Positions 33,827-42,204 of a stretch of DNA of 64,000 nt are shown here, one piece after another (within the stretch, counting starts at the first letter, position 1; each line of letters starts with the position of its first letter). The translations under genes and the position numbers were made by a program. The notes under the pieces were generated by a model. It searched no databases, was not told where the DNA came from, and saw only the letters and a list, made by a program, of their open reading frames with translations. Source of the stretch: Arthrobacter sp. MYb23 (GTDB lineage: Bacteria > Actinomycetota > Actinomycetes > Actinomycetales > Micrococcaceae); the NCBI RefSeq assembly GCF_002979775.1, contig NZ_PCPR01000011.1:62001-126000 (forward strand), written 5' to 3'.

Positions 33827-34600
33827 ATGATCGACCTCACCACGCTGGCTGACCTCACGCCGGGCATTTGTTCCGTCACTCTTCGCGCGCACGGGATCGA
33901 CGAGGTGGTCCGAATTTCCTCGAGTGCGGGCCTGGCCGGCATCGAGTGGGGCACTGACGTCCACGTGAGCGATGGGGATTCAGCCGCGCACGCCAAGGAC
34001 GCCACAGAAGCCGCCGGACTGACAGTCCTATCGCTCGGCTCGTACTACCGTTGCGGGGCCTTTGGGGACTTCGGCAGGCCACTGGACCTTGCCGCAGCCT
34101 TGGGTGCTCCAAGAATTCGGGTGTGGGCCGGGGAACTGGGCTCGGCCGGCGCGAGCCAGGAGCACTGGGACGCAGTGGTGAAGGACACGCAACGCATTGC
34201 TGATCTGGCCGCCGAACGCGGGGTAGCCATTGCTTTCGAGTATCACGGGAACACTCTCACCGACTCCCCCGCCACCACCCTCGACCTCCTGAACCGGGTC
34301 AACCACGCCAACGTCGGCACTTACTGGCAGCCCGCCGTCGGACTTTCAGACCAGCAGGCGCTGGAGTCCCTCCACCAGGTCCTGCCGCATGTAGTGGGCG
34401 TGCATTGTTTCTCGTGGGGGCCGGAGGCCGAGCGCTTCCCGCTGCGCAACCGGAAACTGCTGTGGCAGACCGTCACGGACGTCCTCCGGGGCAACGGCAA
34501 GGACATGGACATCATGCTGGAATTCGTAGAGGAAGACCTTCCGGAGAATGTCCTCAACGACGCCGCTTTCCTGCACACCATCACCCTGGGCGAGGACTAA
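33827..34600 (+). CDS. Sugar phosphate isomerase/epimerase family TIM-barrel protein
   Basis: The 257-residue protein fits the xylose-isomerase-like TIM barrel (AP_endonuc_2) family: AGLAGIEWGTDVHVSDGD, LGAPRIRVWAGELGSAGAS, GVAIAFEYHGNTLTDSPATTLDLLNRV, HVVGVHCFSWGPE and DIMLEFVEEDLPENVLND hold the usual acidic and histidine metal ligands. An AGGAGGATG start context is strong, with the ribosome site only a few bases away. It is a lone gene, convergent with the esterase-like gene. The sugar substrate is unknown. Confidence 0.78.
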   Translation: MIDLTTLADLTPGICSVTLRAHGIDEVVRISSSAGLAGIEWGTDVHVSDGDSAAHAKDATEAAGLTVLSLGSYYRCGAFGDFGRPLDLAAALGAPRIRVWAGELGSAGASQEHWDAVVKDTQRIADLAAERGVAIAFEYHGNTLTDSPATTLDLLNRVNHANVGTYWQPAVGLSDQQALESLHQVLPHVVGVHCFSWGPEAERFPLRNRKLLWQTVTDVLRGNGKDMDIMLEFVEEDLPENVLNDAAFLHTITLGED

Positions 34601-34625
34601 CTCTTTCGGCGAGGACCAGACCCGG

Positions 34626-35432
34626 CTACGCAGCCCAACCCCTCCGGCGAAGCCACGCGGCACAGAGCGCGGTCCACTGCTCGGCACCGGGTGTTCCCAG
34701 GGCCAAACCAATCCCGTGAATACCGCTGGGGAAGACGTGAAGCTCCACCGGAACACCGGCCCGGCTCAGCGCGTCCGCATATGCAAGGCTGTGGCTGACA
34801 GGGACAGATTGGTCGTCAGCCGTGTGCCAGAGGAACGCCGGGGGCGTAGCCGGCGTGACGTGCAGTTCCGTTGAGAGCTGCCGCAGGATTTCCGGCCCTG
34901 CTCCCTCACCGGCCAGGTTGTCCACTGACCCTTGGTGCGCCGAATCCACGAAGGAAATGACCGGATAGCAGAGGATGCTGAGGTCCGGAACTGACTCGCT
35001 GCCGTCCAGCGCAGGATCGTCCGGCGGCACCTGCACCGACAAAGTAGCGGCAAGATGCCCACCGGCCGAAAACCCAAGGACGCCCACACGCGAGGGATCA
35101 ACCTTCAGCCCATGCCCTCCGTTGCGGATCCAGATCATTGCTTGCTTGGCTGCGCGCAACGGCGCGGGATGCCGTTGCGGTGCCACTGGATATCGCAGCA
35201 CGAACGAGTGGATTCCCAGCGAAGCGAGCCACTCCGCCACAGGTTCGGCCTCGTGATCGGCCGTTTTCGCGTAGCCTCCGCCGGGCAGAACCAGGACTGC
35301 TGGCGCCGCCACATCGGAAGGCCCGACGGCGGGAATCACCGTGAGCGCGCGGGGCGCCTCAGCTTCCGCCTGCGCCTCCGCCTCCGCCTCCGCCTGCGCC
35401 TCTGCCTCTGCCTCTGCCTCCGCGGCGGTCAT
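34626..35432 (-). CDS. Alpha/beta hydrolase (esterase/acetylxylan-esterase-like) with an Ala-Glu repeat N-terminus
   Basis: The 268-residue protein has the oxyanion-hole motif VLPGGGYAKTADHE, nucleophile elbow GFSAGGHLAA, an acid in HTADDQSVP and a C-terminal His in GIHGIGLAL, as in the BD-FAE/esterase branch that includes sugar-ester deacetylases. The first 27 residues are an almost pure (Ala-Glu)n run with two Ala-Gln interruptions, encoded by a hexanucleotide-like repeat at about 35358-35424. Its ATG overlaps the LacI-type repressor's stop (ATGA), so it belongs to that transcription unit. Removing acyl groups from the cassette's sugar substrate is a reasonable guess. Confidence 0.8.
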   Translation of the reverse strand: MTAAEAEAEAEAQAEAEAEAQAEAEAPRALTVIPAVGPSDVAAPAVLVLPGGGYAKTADHEAEPVAEWLASLGIHSFVLRYPVAPQRHPAPLRAAKQAMIWIRNGGHGLKVDPSRVGVLGFSAGGHLAATLSVQVPPDDPALDGSESVPDLSILCYPVISFVDSAHQGSVDNLAGEGAGPEILRQLSTELHVTPATPPAFLWHTADDQSVPVSHSLAYADALSRAGVPVELHVFPSGIHGIGLALGTPGAEQWTALCAAWLRRRGWAA

Positions 35433-36466
35433 ACCTGCGATTCCACCGGAGTTTCAGTGCTGCGACGGAGCTTGACCGCGCCGCTGACGGGCGGGGTGTC
35501 AGGATCTCCTGCGGCGAGGCGTCCAATGTCCTCGAGCGGCAAATGCACGGTTGAAAGAGCGGGCCGGAAGTCGCGGAGGGTTTCAATGTCATCGAAACCA
35601 GTAATGGTGGCATCCCGGGGAATCCACACGCCTTCGGGTCGGAGCGCGGCGGTAACGCCGATGGCCATGACGTCGTTCACGGCGAAGATGCAGAGCCTTT
35701 CCGGGGACTCCTTGATCCGGTCTGCGAGCGCCAGGCCGGCTTCGTATCCCCCGGCGCGGTTGAATCCGGTGCGGATGATTTCCGCTGCGGGCCTGCCGGC
35801 GTCCGCGAGTCCGCGCTGGAATCCGCGGACCCGGTCGTCGGAGGTGTAGAGCCCTTCAGGGCCGGCCACGATCAGGAATTCGCCGTCGTGGGTGGCGGCC
35901 AGTTCGGCGGCCAGGCCGGCAGCAAGTTCTTCATTGGGGACCTTCACTACGTGATAGCCCTCGGTGGTGGATGCGCCAACTACCGGGTGGCCCACCACTC
36001 CCACGTGCCCGCCATTGCGGCAGTAGCGGTCCAACTCGGCCGCCAGCTCAATGTTGCCTTGCTTGTCCTCGGCCCGGACGGAGCGCGAGCCGGCGATCAC
36101 GATGGAGTCGGCACGGCGGGCAGCGAACGCGGCTACTGCCTCTTTTTCGTCGTGCGGGGCGCCGGAGGTGCTGGCCAGCAGCACCATACGGTTCTGTTGG
36201 CGGGCGGCTTCCTGGACGCCGCGGGCGATGGCGGAGAAGTAGGGATCGGCAATGTCGTGGACTATCAGGCCGATCAGTCCTGAGCTGGACTTTGCGAGCG
36301 CCTGTGCCTGCGCATTGGGAACATATCCCAGCTTGTCGGCGGCCTCGCGGACGCGCTCGGCGATGTCCTCGGCGGGCTTGCGGGTGGAGCCGTTAAGGAC
36401 CCGGGATGCTGTGGCCAGGGAGACCCCGGCCAAACGGGCAACTTCACTCAATGTGCTGGCGGCCAC
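35429..36466 (-). CDS. LacI-family transcriptional repressor of the Gfo/DUF993 cassette
   Basis: The start at GTG 36466 is fixed by AAGGAGG just upstream and by the family N-terminus STLSEVARLAGVSLATASRVLNGS, giving 345 residues. The HTH with hinge helix (AQALAKSSS) is followed by a periplasmic-binding fold (GLIGLIVHDIADPYFSAIARGVQEAA; IFAVNDVMAIGVTAALRPEG). It is divergent from the oxidoreductase operon, and two GCGCTT-centred palindromes lie between. The protein should repress both directions until a sugar-derived inducer binds. Confidence 0.9.
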   Translation of the reverse strand: MAASTLSEVARLAGVSLATASRVLNGSTRKPAEDIAERVREAADKLGYVPNAQAQALAKSSSGLIGLIVHDIADPYFSAIARGVQEAARQQNRMVLLASTSGAPHDEKEAVAAFAARRADSIVIAGSRSVRAEDKQGNIELAAELDRYCRNGGHVGVVGHPVVGASTTEGYHVVKVPNEELAAGLAAELAATHDGEFLIVAGPEGLYTSDDRVRGFQRGLADAGRPAAEIIRTGFNRAGGYEAGLALADRIKESPERLCIFAVNDVMAIGVTAALRPEGVWIPRDATITGFDDIETLRDFRPALSTVHLPLEDIGRLAAGDPDTPPVSGAVKLRRSTETPVESQV

Positions 36467-36534
36467 GGGGCCCTCCTTTTCTGCAAGCGTCGGGACTGGC
36501 GCTAAGGAAATTATGGCAGTTCTCTTGGAATTTT

Positions 36535-36600
36535 GGGAAAGCGCTTGCCAACACGGCGCGCCATGGTGCATGATCGATTGCAACGGGAATGCGCTTTCCC
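36535..36600. promoter_or_regulatory. Two LacI-type operators
   Basis: GGGAAAGCGCTTGCC (36535-36549) and GGGAATGCGCTTTCCC (36585-36600) are near-perfect palindromes centred on the GCGC/CGCT core typical of LacI/GalR sites. They are about 50 bases apart centre to centre, between the divergent repressor and oxidoreductase genes. Spacing near five helical turns would allow looping. Confidence 0.85.
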
Positions 36601-36661
36601 ACAAGACATGCGTAAGCACCGGCAACGCTCAGCGGCCGGCACACAAGGCACTGGAGAAAAC

Positions 36662-37831
36662 ATGGGCTTCGAAACAAAGACGATCCGTATCGCCATGAAC
36701 GGCATCACCGGCCGTATGGGCTACCGCCAGCACTTGCTGCGGTCCATCCTCCCCATCCGCGATGCCGGCGGCTTCACCCTCGAAGACGGCACCAAGGTTC
36801 AGGTGGAACCGATCCTGGTTGGCCGCAATGAAGCCAAGATCCGCGAGCTCGCCGAGCTCCACAAGGTCTCCGAATGGTCCACTGACCTGGACGCCGTCAT
36901 CAACGATCCCACTGTGGACATCGTGTTCGACGCTTCCATGACCAGCCTCCGCGCCGCCACCTTGAAGAAGGCCATGCGCGCCGGCAAGCACATCTTCACC
37001 GAGAAGCCCACGGCCGAGACCCTGGAAGAGGCAATCGAGCTCGCCCAGATCGGCAAGGAATCCGGCGTCACCGCAGGCGTTGTGCATGACAAGCTCTACC
37101 TCCCAGGCCTGGTCAAACTCCGCCGCCTCGTGGACGAAGGCTTCTTCGGCCGCATCCTCTCCATCCGTGGCGAATTCGGCTACTGGGTCTTCGAAGGCGA
37201 CGTCCAGGCTGCACAGCGTCCGTCCTGGAACTACCGCAAGGAAGACGGCGGCGGAATGACCACGGACATGTTCTGCCACTGGAACTACGTCCTTGAAGGC
37301 ATCATCGGCAAGGTCAAGAGCGTCAACGCCAAGACCGCCACGCACATCCCCGCACGTTGGGACGAGGCCGGCAAGGAATACAAGGCCACCGCCGACGACG
37401 CTTCCTACGGCATCTTCGAACTCGAAACCCCGGGCGGCGACGACGTCATCGGCCAGATCAACTCCTCCTGGGCAGTTCGCGTCTACCGCGACGAACTGGT
37501 TGAGTTCCAGATCGACGGCACGCACGGTTCCGCCGTCGCCGGTTTGAACAAGTGCGTTGCGCAGCAGCGCGCCCACACCCCCAAGCCCGTCTGGAACCCG
37601 GACCTGCCCGTCACGGAATCCTTCCGCAGCCAGTGGCAGGAAGTTCCCGCCAACGCCGAACTGGACAACGGCTTCAAGCTCCAGTGGGAAGAATTCCTGC
37701 GCGACGTCGTCGCCGGCCGCGAGCACCGCTTCGGCCTGCTCTCCGCAGCCCGCGGCGTGCAGCTGGCCGAACTCGGCCTGCAGTCCTCGGCTGAGCGCCG
37801 CACCATCGACATCCCGGAGATCACCCTCTAA
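36662..37831 (+). CDS. Gfo/Idh/MocA family oxidoreductase
   Basis: Starting at ATG 36662 (GGAG site upstream), the 389-residue protein has an N-terminal NAD(P)-binding half (IRIAMNGITGRMGYRQHLL; VDIVFDASMTSLRAATLKKAMRAGKHIFTEKPTAET with the EKP signature). The C-terminal substrate domain has DGGGMTTDMFCHWNYVLEG, where Asp and His are family catalytic candidates. Such enzymes oxidise or reduce sugars, inositols and related polyols. It is first in a three-gene operon (TAATG junction with the DUF993 gene). The substrate is unknown. Confidence 0.88.
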   Translation: MGFETKTIRIAMNGITGRMGYRQHLLRSILPIRDAGGFTLEDGTKVQVEPILVGRNEAKIRELAELHKVSEWSTDLDAVINDPTVDIVFDASMTSLRAATLKKAMRAGKHIFTEKPTAETLEEAIELAQIGKESGVTAGVVHDKLYLPGLVKLRRLVDEGFFGRILSIRGEFGYWVFEGDVQAAQRPSWNYRKEDGGGMTTDMFCHWNYVLEGIIGKVKSVNAKTATHIPARWDEAGKEYKATADDASYGIFELETPGGDDVIGQINSSWAVRVYRDELVEFQIDGTHGSAVAGLNKCVAQQRAHTPKPVWNPDLPVTESFRSQWQEVPANAELDNGFKLQWEEFLRDVVAGREHRFGLLSAARGVQLAELGLQSSAERRTIDIPEITL

Positions 37832-39045
37832 TGACGTCACTGATACTTCCCACCAACGACGGCGGCACCCGCGAGTACCGCCTTCAGGCAGCCACATCAT
37901 GGGCCAAGCCGACCGCTCCCTTGACGGCCCGCCGCGCCTACGCCGCAGCACACGTCATCCCTGAGGTCTCCGCGGACAACACCCCCGGCGCCCCGGCGCA
38001 GCTCGACTGGGACGCCACCCTGGCGTACCGGCACGAGCTGTGGTCCTATGGCTTGGGCGTTGCCGACGCCATGGACACCGCACAGCGTGGCATGGGCTTG
38101 GACTGGGCCGCGACCCAGCAGCTCATCAAGCGCACCGGCGCCGAGGCCGCTTCCGTCGTGGCAGCGGGCAACGCCGCCATCGCCGGCAAGTCCGTCCGGG
38201 ACCTCGTTTCCTGCGGCGCGGGCACTGACCAGCTGGACATCGCCACCCTCCCTGAGGGCGCGGCAGGCATCCAGGCCGTCATCGACGCTTACCGTGAGCA
38301 GATCGCCGTCGTCAGTGAGGCTGGCCCCAAAGTCATCCTCATGGCATCGCGCGCCCTGGCCAAGGTTGCCAATGGTGCCGACGACTACCTGCACGTCTAC
38401 TCCACGCTGCTTCAGGAAGTGGACCAGCCCGTCATCCTGCACTGGCTCGGCACCATGTTTGACCCCGCACTGGCTGGCTACTGGGGCTCCGACGACGTCT
38501 CCGTCGCCACCGAAACGTTCCTCAGCCTGATCCGCGAACACTCGGACAAGGTTGACGGCGTGAAGGTTTCGCTGCTGGACGCTTCACATGAGGTGGCCCT
38601 CCGCGCCAACCTGCCCGAGGGCGTCCGCCTCTACACCGGCGACGACTTCAACTACCCGGAACTGATCGACGGCGACCAAACGCACCACTCGGACGCCCTG
38701 CTGGGCATCTTCGCTGCCATCTACCCGGCCGCTTCGGTCGCGTTGCAGAAGTACGACGCCGGCCAAGGCGCCGAAGGGCGCGCCATCCTGGACTCCACCC
38801 GCGAGCTCGGAAAGCACATCTTCAGCGCACCCACCTTCTACTACAAGACCGGCATCGCGTTCATGTCCTGGCTCAACGGCAAGCAGCCCGGCTTCCAGAT
38901 GGTGGGTGGCCTGCACTCGGGCCGCTCAGTCCTCCACTTGGCCAAGACGTTCGAACTGGCAGACCAGGCCGGTCTGCTGAAGGATCCCTCGCTGGCAGCC
39001 TTCCGGATGTCGGACTTCCTGCGGATCAACGGGGTGGGCGCATGA
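37831..39045 (+). CDS. DUF993 family protein (dihydrodipicolinate-synthase-like TIM barrel)
   Basis: This 404-residue protein matches DUF993, a family related to the DHDPS/NAL aldolase superfamily. It starts MTSLILPTNDGGTREYRL and has LASRALAKVANGADDYLHVYSTLLQEVDQPVILHWLGTMFDPALAGYWGS and VDGVKVSLLDASHEVALRANLPEGVRLYTGDDFNY. The lysine in VKVSLLD is at the position where Schiff-base lysines occur in this superfamily. An aldol cleavage of a keto-sugar acid or keto-polyol made by the upstream dehydrogenase would fit. Function is otherwise undescribed to my knowledge. Confidence 0.82.
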   Translation: MTSLILPTNDGGTREYRLQAATSWAKPTAPLTARRAYAAAHVIPEVSADNTPGAPAQLDWDATLAYRHELWSYGLGVADAMDTAQRGMGLDWAATQQLIKRTGAEAASVVAAGNAAIAGKSVRDLVSCGAGTDQLDIATLPEGAAGIQAVIDAYREQIAVVSEAGPKVILMASRALAKVANGADDYLHVYSTLLQEVDQPVILHWLGTMFDPALAGYWGSDDVSVATETFLSLIREHSDKVDGVKVSLLDASHEVALRANLPEGVRLYTGDDFNYPELIDGDQTHHSDALLGIFAAIYPAASVALQKYDAGQGAEGRAILDSTRELGKHIFSAPTFYYKTGIAFMSWLNGKQPGFQMVGGLHSGRSVLHLAKTFELADQAGLLKDPSLAAFRMSDFLRINGVGA

Positions 39046-39884
39046 GCTCCGATTTCTCTCGACTCTCCCTGAACAGCGCCACCACCAAAAAGTGGACGCT
39101 CGCCGAAGCCGTTGACGGTTGCGCCCGCGCCGGCATCCCCGCGATCGGGCCGTGGCGTGACCGCGTGGCCGAGGCAGGCTTGGACAAAGCAGCCAAGCTC
39201 ATCAAGGACGCCGGACTCCGCGTTTCCTCGCTGTGCCGCGGCGGATTCCTCACGGCGGCCGACCCTGAAGGCCAGGCTGCCGCACTCGCTGACAACTTCG
39301 ATGCCGTCCGCGAAGCAGTAGCGCTGGACACCCAGGAGCTGTTCCTGGTGGTCGGCGGGCTCGCTCCGGGTGAGAAGGACGTCGTCGCTGCCCGCCAGCG
39401 CGTGGCCGACCGCCTCGAGGAACTCGTTCCTTTCGCTTCCGAAAACGGCGTACGGCTGGTGCTGGAACCCCTGCACCCCATGTACGCCGCTGACCGCGCA
39501 CTCATCTCCACCCTTGGCCAGGCACTGGATCTCGCCGCGCCGTACGACGCAAAGGCTGTTGGCGTCGCCGTCGACACCTTCCACGTCTGGTGGGATCCGG
39601 AACTGAAGGCGCAGATCGACCGCGCCGGCCGCGAGAACCGCATTGCCTCCTACCAGGTGTGCGACTTCAACCTGCCCATCGCTGCGGACGCACTGTTGTC
39701 CCGCGGCATGATGGGCGACGGCGTCATTGACTTCGCCACCATCGGCACCTGGGTCAGGGACGCCGGATACAAGGGCGACATTGAAGTTGAGATCTTCAAC
39801 CAGGAAATCTGGGATGCCGATGGGGACAGCGTCCTGGAAACCATGAAGCAGCGCTACGCGGAGCTCGTCCTCCCGTTCGCCTAA
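39042..39884 (+). CDS. Sugar phosphate isomerase/epimerase family TIM-barrel protein
   Basis: The 280-residue protein overlaps the DUF993 gene by ATGA. It fits the xylose-isomerase-like TIM barrel: LAEAVDGCARAGIPAIGPWRD, GVRLVLEPLHPMYAADRALISTLGQALDLA, VGVAVDTFHVWWDPELKAQIDRAG and GDIEVEIFNQEIWDADGD contain the Glu, Asp and His metal ligands. It probably isomerises or epimerises the intermediate of the cassette. A strong hairpin and a terminator follow. Confidence 0.83.
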   Translation: MSSDFSRLSLNSATTKKWTLAEAVDGCARAGIPAIGPWRDRVAEAGLDKAAKLIKDAGLRVSSLCRGGFLTAADPEGQAAALADNFDAVREAVALDTQELFLVVGGLAPGEKDVVAARQRVADRLEELVPFASENGVRLVLEPLHPMYAADRALISTLGQALDLAAPYDAKAVGVAVDTFHVWWDPELKAQIDRAGRENRIASYQVCDFNLPIAADALLSRGMMGDGVIDFATIGTWVRDAGYKGDIEVEIFNQEIWDADGDSVLETMKQRYAELVLPFA

Positions 39885-39890
39885 CAACGT

Positions 39891-39979
39891 GATCCTCCCG
39901 CGGATGCCCTAAGCGCCGCGGGAGGATCGCTCCAAAACCAGCGGGTTCTTGCCAAGGTCACGGCAGGGGCCCGCTTTTT
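39891..39979 (+). terminator. Two successive hairpins ending the Gfo/DUF993 operon
   Basis: The first is a perfect 13-base stem (GATCCTCCCGCGG at 39891-39903 with 39916-39928). The second (AGCGGG at 39940-39945 with CCCGCT at 39970-39975 plus an inner CTTGCC/GGCAGG pairing) runs into TTTTT. The second looks like the intrinsic terminator. Confidence 0.78.
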
Positions 39980-40220
39980 GCTGTCCTGTGCCACCCATAT
40001 TTCAGCGTGGCTGGCTCGGGGAGGGTGCGGCTACCACCCACTTTGATTTCTGGCATCGGTGGACACGCCGCATTGTGGGCGTGTCCGCGGAGCTTTAAGT
40101 TTCAAAGAAGGTGGTGACCGCACGCTCGCCTTTTGTGTCAGCTGTAAGTCCTGACCTCCAGCGCCTTGGAGGGCTGGTGGGATGACGCCGATCAAGGTTT
40201 CCCCGCCGAGGCCTGAGCCT
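39980..40220. other. Gene-free stretch between convergent operon end and globin gene
   Basis: With the terminators this makes a 336-base region without a gene. It contains one more perfect hairpin, GGACACGCC (40061-40069) with GGCGTGTCC (40078-40086). A direct pair of CCTCCAGCGCCTTGGAGG type forms a small hairpin at about 40156-40173. No convincing frame or mobile-element end was found. Confidence 0.5.
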
Positions 40221-40670
40221 TCAGAACCCTATGCGTCCGTCCCAGGACCACTTGGTAAGGCGGAGACCGGCCGGGACCTCGTCCGCTGAACGCTCATAGC
40301 GCGCCATGGTGTTGGTAGTAACCCAGGCAAAGTAATCATGCAGGACTGCGCGGAGCGGATCATCCACCACCTCCACGTCCGTCAGCGCATGGTCAAAGCA
40401 CTCGATAGCCCGTAGGTTCATCTCTTGATGCGGACCGTTCCCGCTGTGCATCCTCACCACGGATGTTTCGTCACCGTAGGCGCCCGAGTACAGCGGCGGG
40501 CCACCCAAGGCCTCGCTCCAGTAGGCGGCCAGCCGCTGCGTGTGCTCGGGGTGAACCCCGTGCCGGAACGCGTGCCCCACCACCTCATCCTCGACCACCC
40601 TGACATGCCAAGCCGTGGCCAGAGCCAGGAAGAAGTCCGCACCGCCCGCCGCCTCATACACCGTTTGCAT
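40221..40670 (-). CDS. Globin family protein (group II truncated hemoglobin-like)
   Basis: The 149-residue protein matches the actinobacterial truncated-hemoglobin-like group: VYEAAGGADFFLALATAWHVRVVED, then HPEHTQRLAAYWSEALGGPPLYS, then RMHSGNGPHQEMNLRAIECF. The histidine in RMHSGNG is the likely proximal heme ligand. Such proteins bind oxygen or detoxify nitric oxide; the partner is unknown. It is a single gene with no close neighbour on its strand. Confidence 0.78.
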   Translation of the reverse strand: MQTVYEAAGGADFFLALATAWHVRVVEDEVVGHAFRHGVHPEHTQRLAAYWSEALGGPPLYSGAYGDETSVVRMHSGNGPHQEMNLRAIECFDHALTDVEVVDDPLRAVLHDYFAWVTTNTMARYERSADEVPAGLRLTKWSWDGRIGF

Positions 40671-40744
40671 GGTGAAACCATGGCACGAGTGCGGCCGGAC
40701 CGGAAGTGAAACCCTAGGATTGGCCGGATTGACGAGGCCCGGAT

Positions 40745-40984
40745 TCAGGAGGCTCGCGCAGCGAGTTGCACCTTGGCTTTCGGCAACCCGATAAAGGTGA
40801 CCGAACCGCCGTCGTGCGCTTGCAGTTCCAGGCTGATGTTCCGTGAGCCCTCTTGGGGTTCCACGGCTCGGACCTGAAAAACTTCACCGTTGATCTGTAC
40901 CGTGTCGCCATTCTTGATGGACTTGAGCTTGGCGTTCCGGGCACTGTCGCCCACTGCTGAGTCGTCCACTACGGAGATATCCAT
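40745..40984 (-). CDS. Small hypothetical protein (79 residues)
   Basis: A short, soluble protein begins MDISVVDDSAVGDSARNAKLKSIKNGDTVQINGEVFQVRAVE. The all-beta pattern with GDTV and GEVFQV resembles a small SH3-like or KOW-like barrel; no family is recognised. It follows the BrkB gene by five bases on the same strand (an AAGGA lies 13 bases before its ATG), so it is probably co-transcribed. Confidence 0.6.
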   Translation of the reverse strand: MDISVVDDSAVGDSARNAKLKSIKNGDTVQINGEVFQVRAVEPQEGSRNISLELQAHDGGSVTFIGLPKAKVQLAARAS

Positions 40985-40989
40985 TTCGG

Positions 40990-42069
40990 CTACTTATCCT
41001 TATGCGGTTCGTCGCCGTGGGTTTCACGGATTTCTTCGCCGTCGCGAATGACTTGGTCTTCCTTTTCCTGCACCTTGTCGCTCTTCTTAGTGTCGCGCGG
41101 GGGCAATTGGATGGTCTCTTCGGCCTCAATACCGCCCTGCAGCTGGCGGCCCCGCTCCATTTCGGCGTCGAATTCGGCGCCGAACAGCAAGGACATATTC
41201 AGGATCCAAAGCCACAGCAGCATGATGATCACGCCAGCCAGGGCGCCGTAGGTCTTGTTGTAATTGCTGAAGTTCGCCACATAGAAGCCGAACCCCAGCG
41301 ATGCTAGGGCGAAAATCACCAGTGCAATGAGCGAACCCATGCTCATCCAGCGGAACTTGGGCTGTTTGACGTTAGGCGTGAAGTAATAGAGCACAGCGAT
41401 GATGGCCACCACCAGCACCAGGAGGACCGGCCACTTGGCGATGTTCCAGACGGTCAGGAACGTTTCCGACAATCCGATGGCACCACCTATGGCTTCCGCC
41501 ACCGGCCCGCTCAGGACCAGCATGGCTGCGGCGAGCGCTGCCCCCACGACGGCGACGACGGTGACGGCCAGCATGGTGCCGCGCAACTTGATGAAGCCAC
41601 GGCCCTCGTCTACCTCGTAGACACGGTTCATGGCCCGGCTGAAAGCGTTCACGTAGCCGGAGGCGGACCATAGCGCCACGAGAATTCCGATGATCAGCGT
41701 GAAGCCGGCGGCGCTGGACTGCGTCAGCTCCTGGATGGGTTGGCGCATTGCGTCCACACCCGGCCCAGGCGCGAACTGCTGCACGATGTCCAGCAGGGAC
41801 GAGGTGGTTTTCCCTGCATCGCCGAAGATTCCGATGAGTGAAACCAGCGCCAGGAGCGCGGGAAACAGCGAGAGGACGGCGTAGTAGGTGAGACCGGCCG
41901 CGGCGTCGGGGCATTGATCCTTGATGAATTCGCGCAGGGTCCGCTTGGCGATATACATCCATGTGGGTTTTGCGAGATCGTTGGGATTGTCCGGCTTACG
42001 CGACTCTTCCGGGGAAGGAGCGGTCTGCGCCTTGGCTGTGCTGCTTTGGGCTGAGTCTTGTGTAGTCAT
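40990..42069 (-). CDS. YihY/virulence factor BrkB family membrane protein
   Basis: From ATG 42069 the protein has 359 residues: a hydrophilic N-terminus, then FIKDQCPDAAAGLTYYAVLSLFPALLALVSLIG, the hallmark of the YihY/BrkB family. Six membrane segments and a charged C-terminal tail rich in Lys, Asp and Glu follow. FGAEFDAEMERGRQL near the end is also family-typical. Its role is uncertain (despite old names, not RNase BN). In-frame ATGs at 42153 and 42126 are possible earlier starts; no clear ribosome site decides. Confidence 0.85.
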   Translation of the reverse strand: MTTQDSAQSSTAKAQTAPSPEESRKPDNPNDLAKPTWMYIAKRTLREFIKDQCPDAAAGLTYYAVLSLFPALLALVSLIGIFGDAGKTTSSLLDIVQQFAPGPGVDAMRQPIQELTQSSAAGFTLIIGILVALWSASGYVNAFSRAMNRVYEVDEGRGFIKLRGTMLAVTVVAVVGAALAAAMLVLSGPVAEAIGGAIGLSETFLTVWNIAKWPVLLVLVVAIIAVLYYFTPNVKQPKFRWMSMGSLIALVIFALASLGFGFYVANFSNYNKTYGALAGVIIMLLWLWILNMSLLFGAEFDAEMERGRQLQGGIEAEETIQLPPRDTKKSDKVQEKEDQVIRDGEEIRETHGDEPHKDK

Positions 42070-42204
42070 GGGGCACTCGTCCGTGGGGGTAGTTTTCGCG
42101 AAGAACTGATCATCAATAGTAAGCATACTGATGATTACTTCGGAAGGACCCACGCAGATTTAACGCCCACGACTCCGGAAGATTATCGCGGATCCAAGTC
42201 CCAC

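Noticed and set aside
39980..40220. Remnant of an insertion sequence in the gap before the globin gene
   Set aside because: No terminal inverted repeats, target duplication or transposase-like frame could be found.
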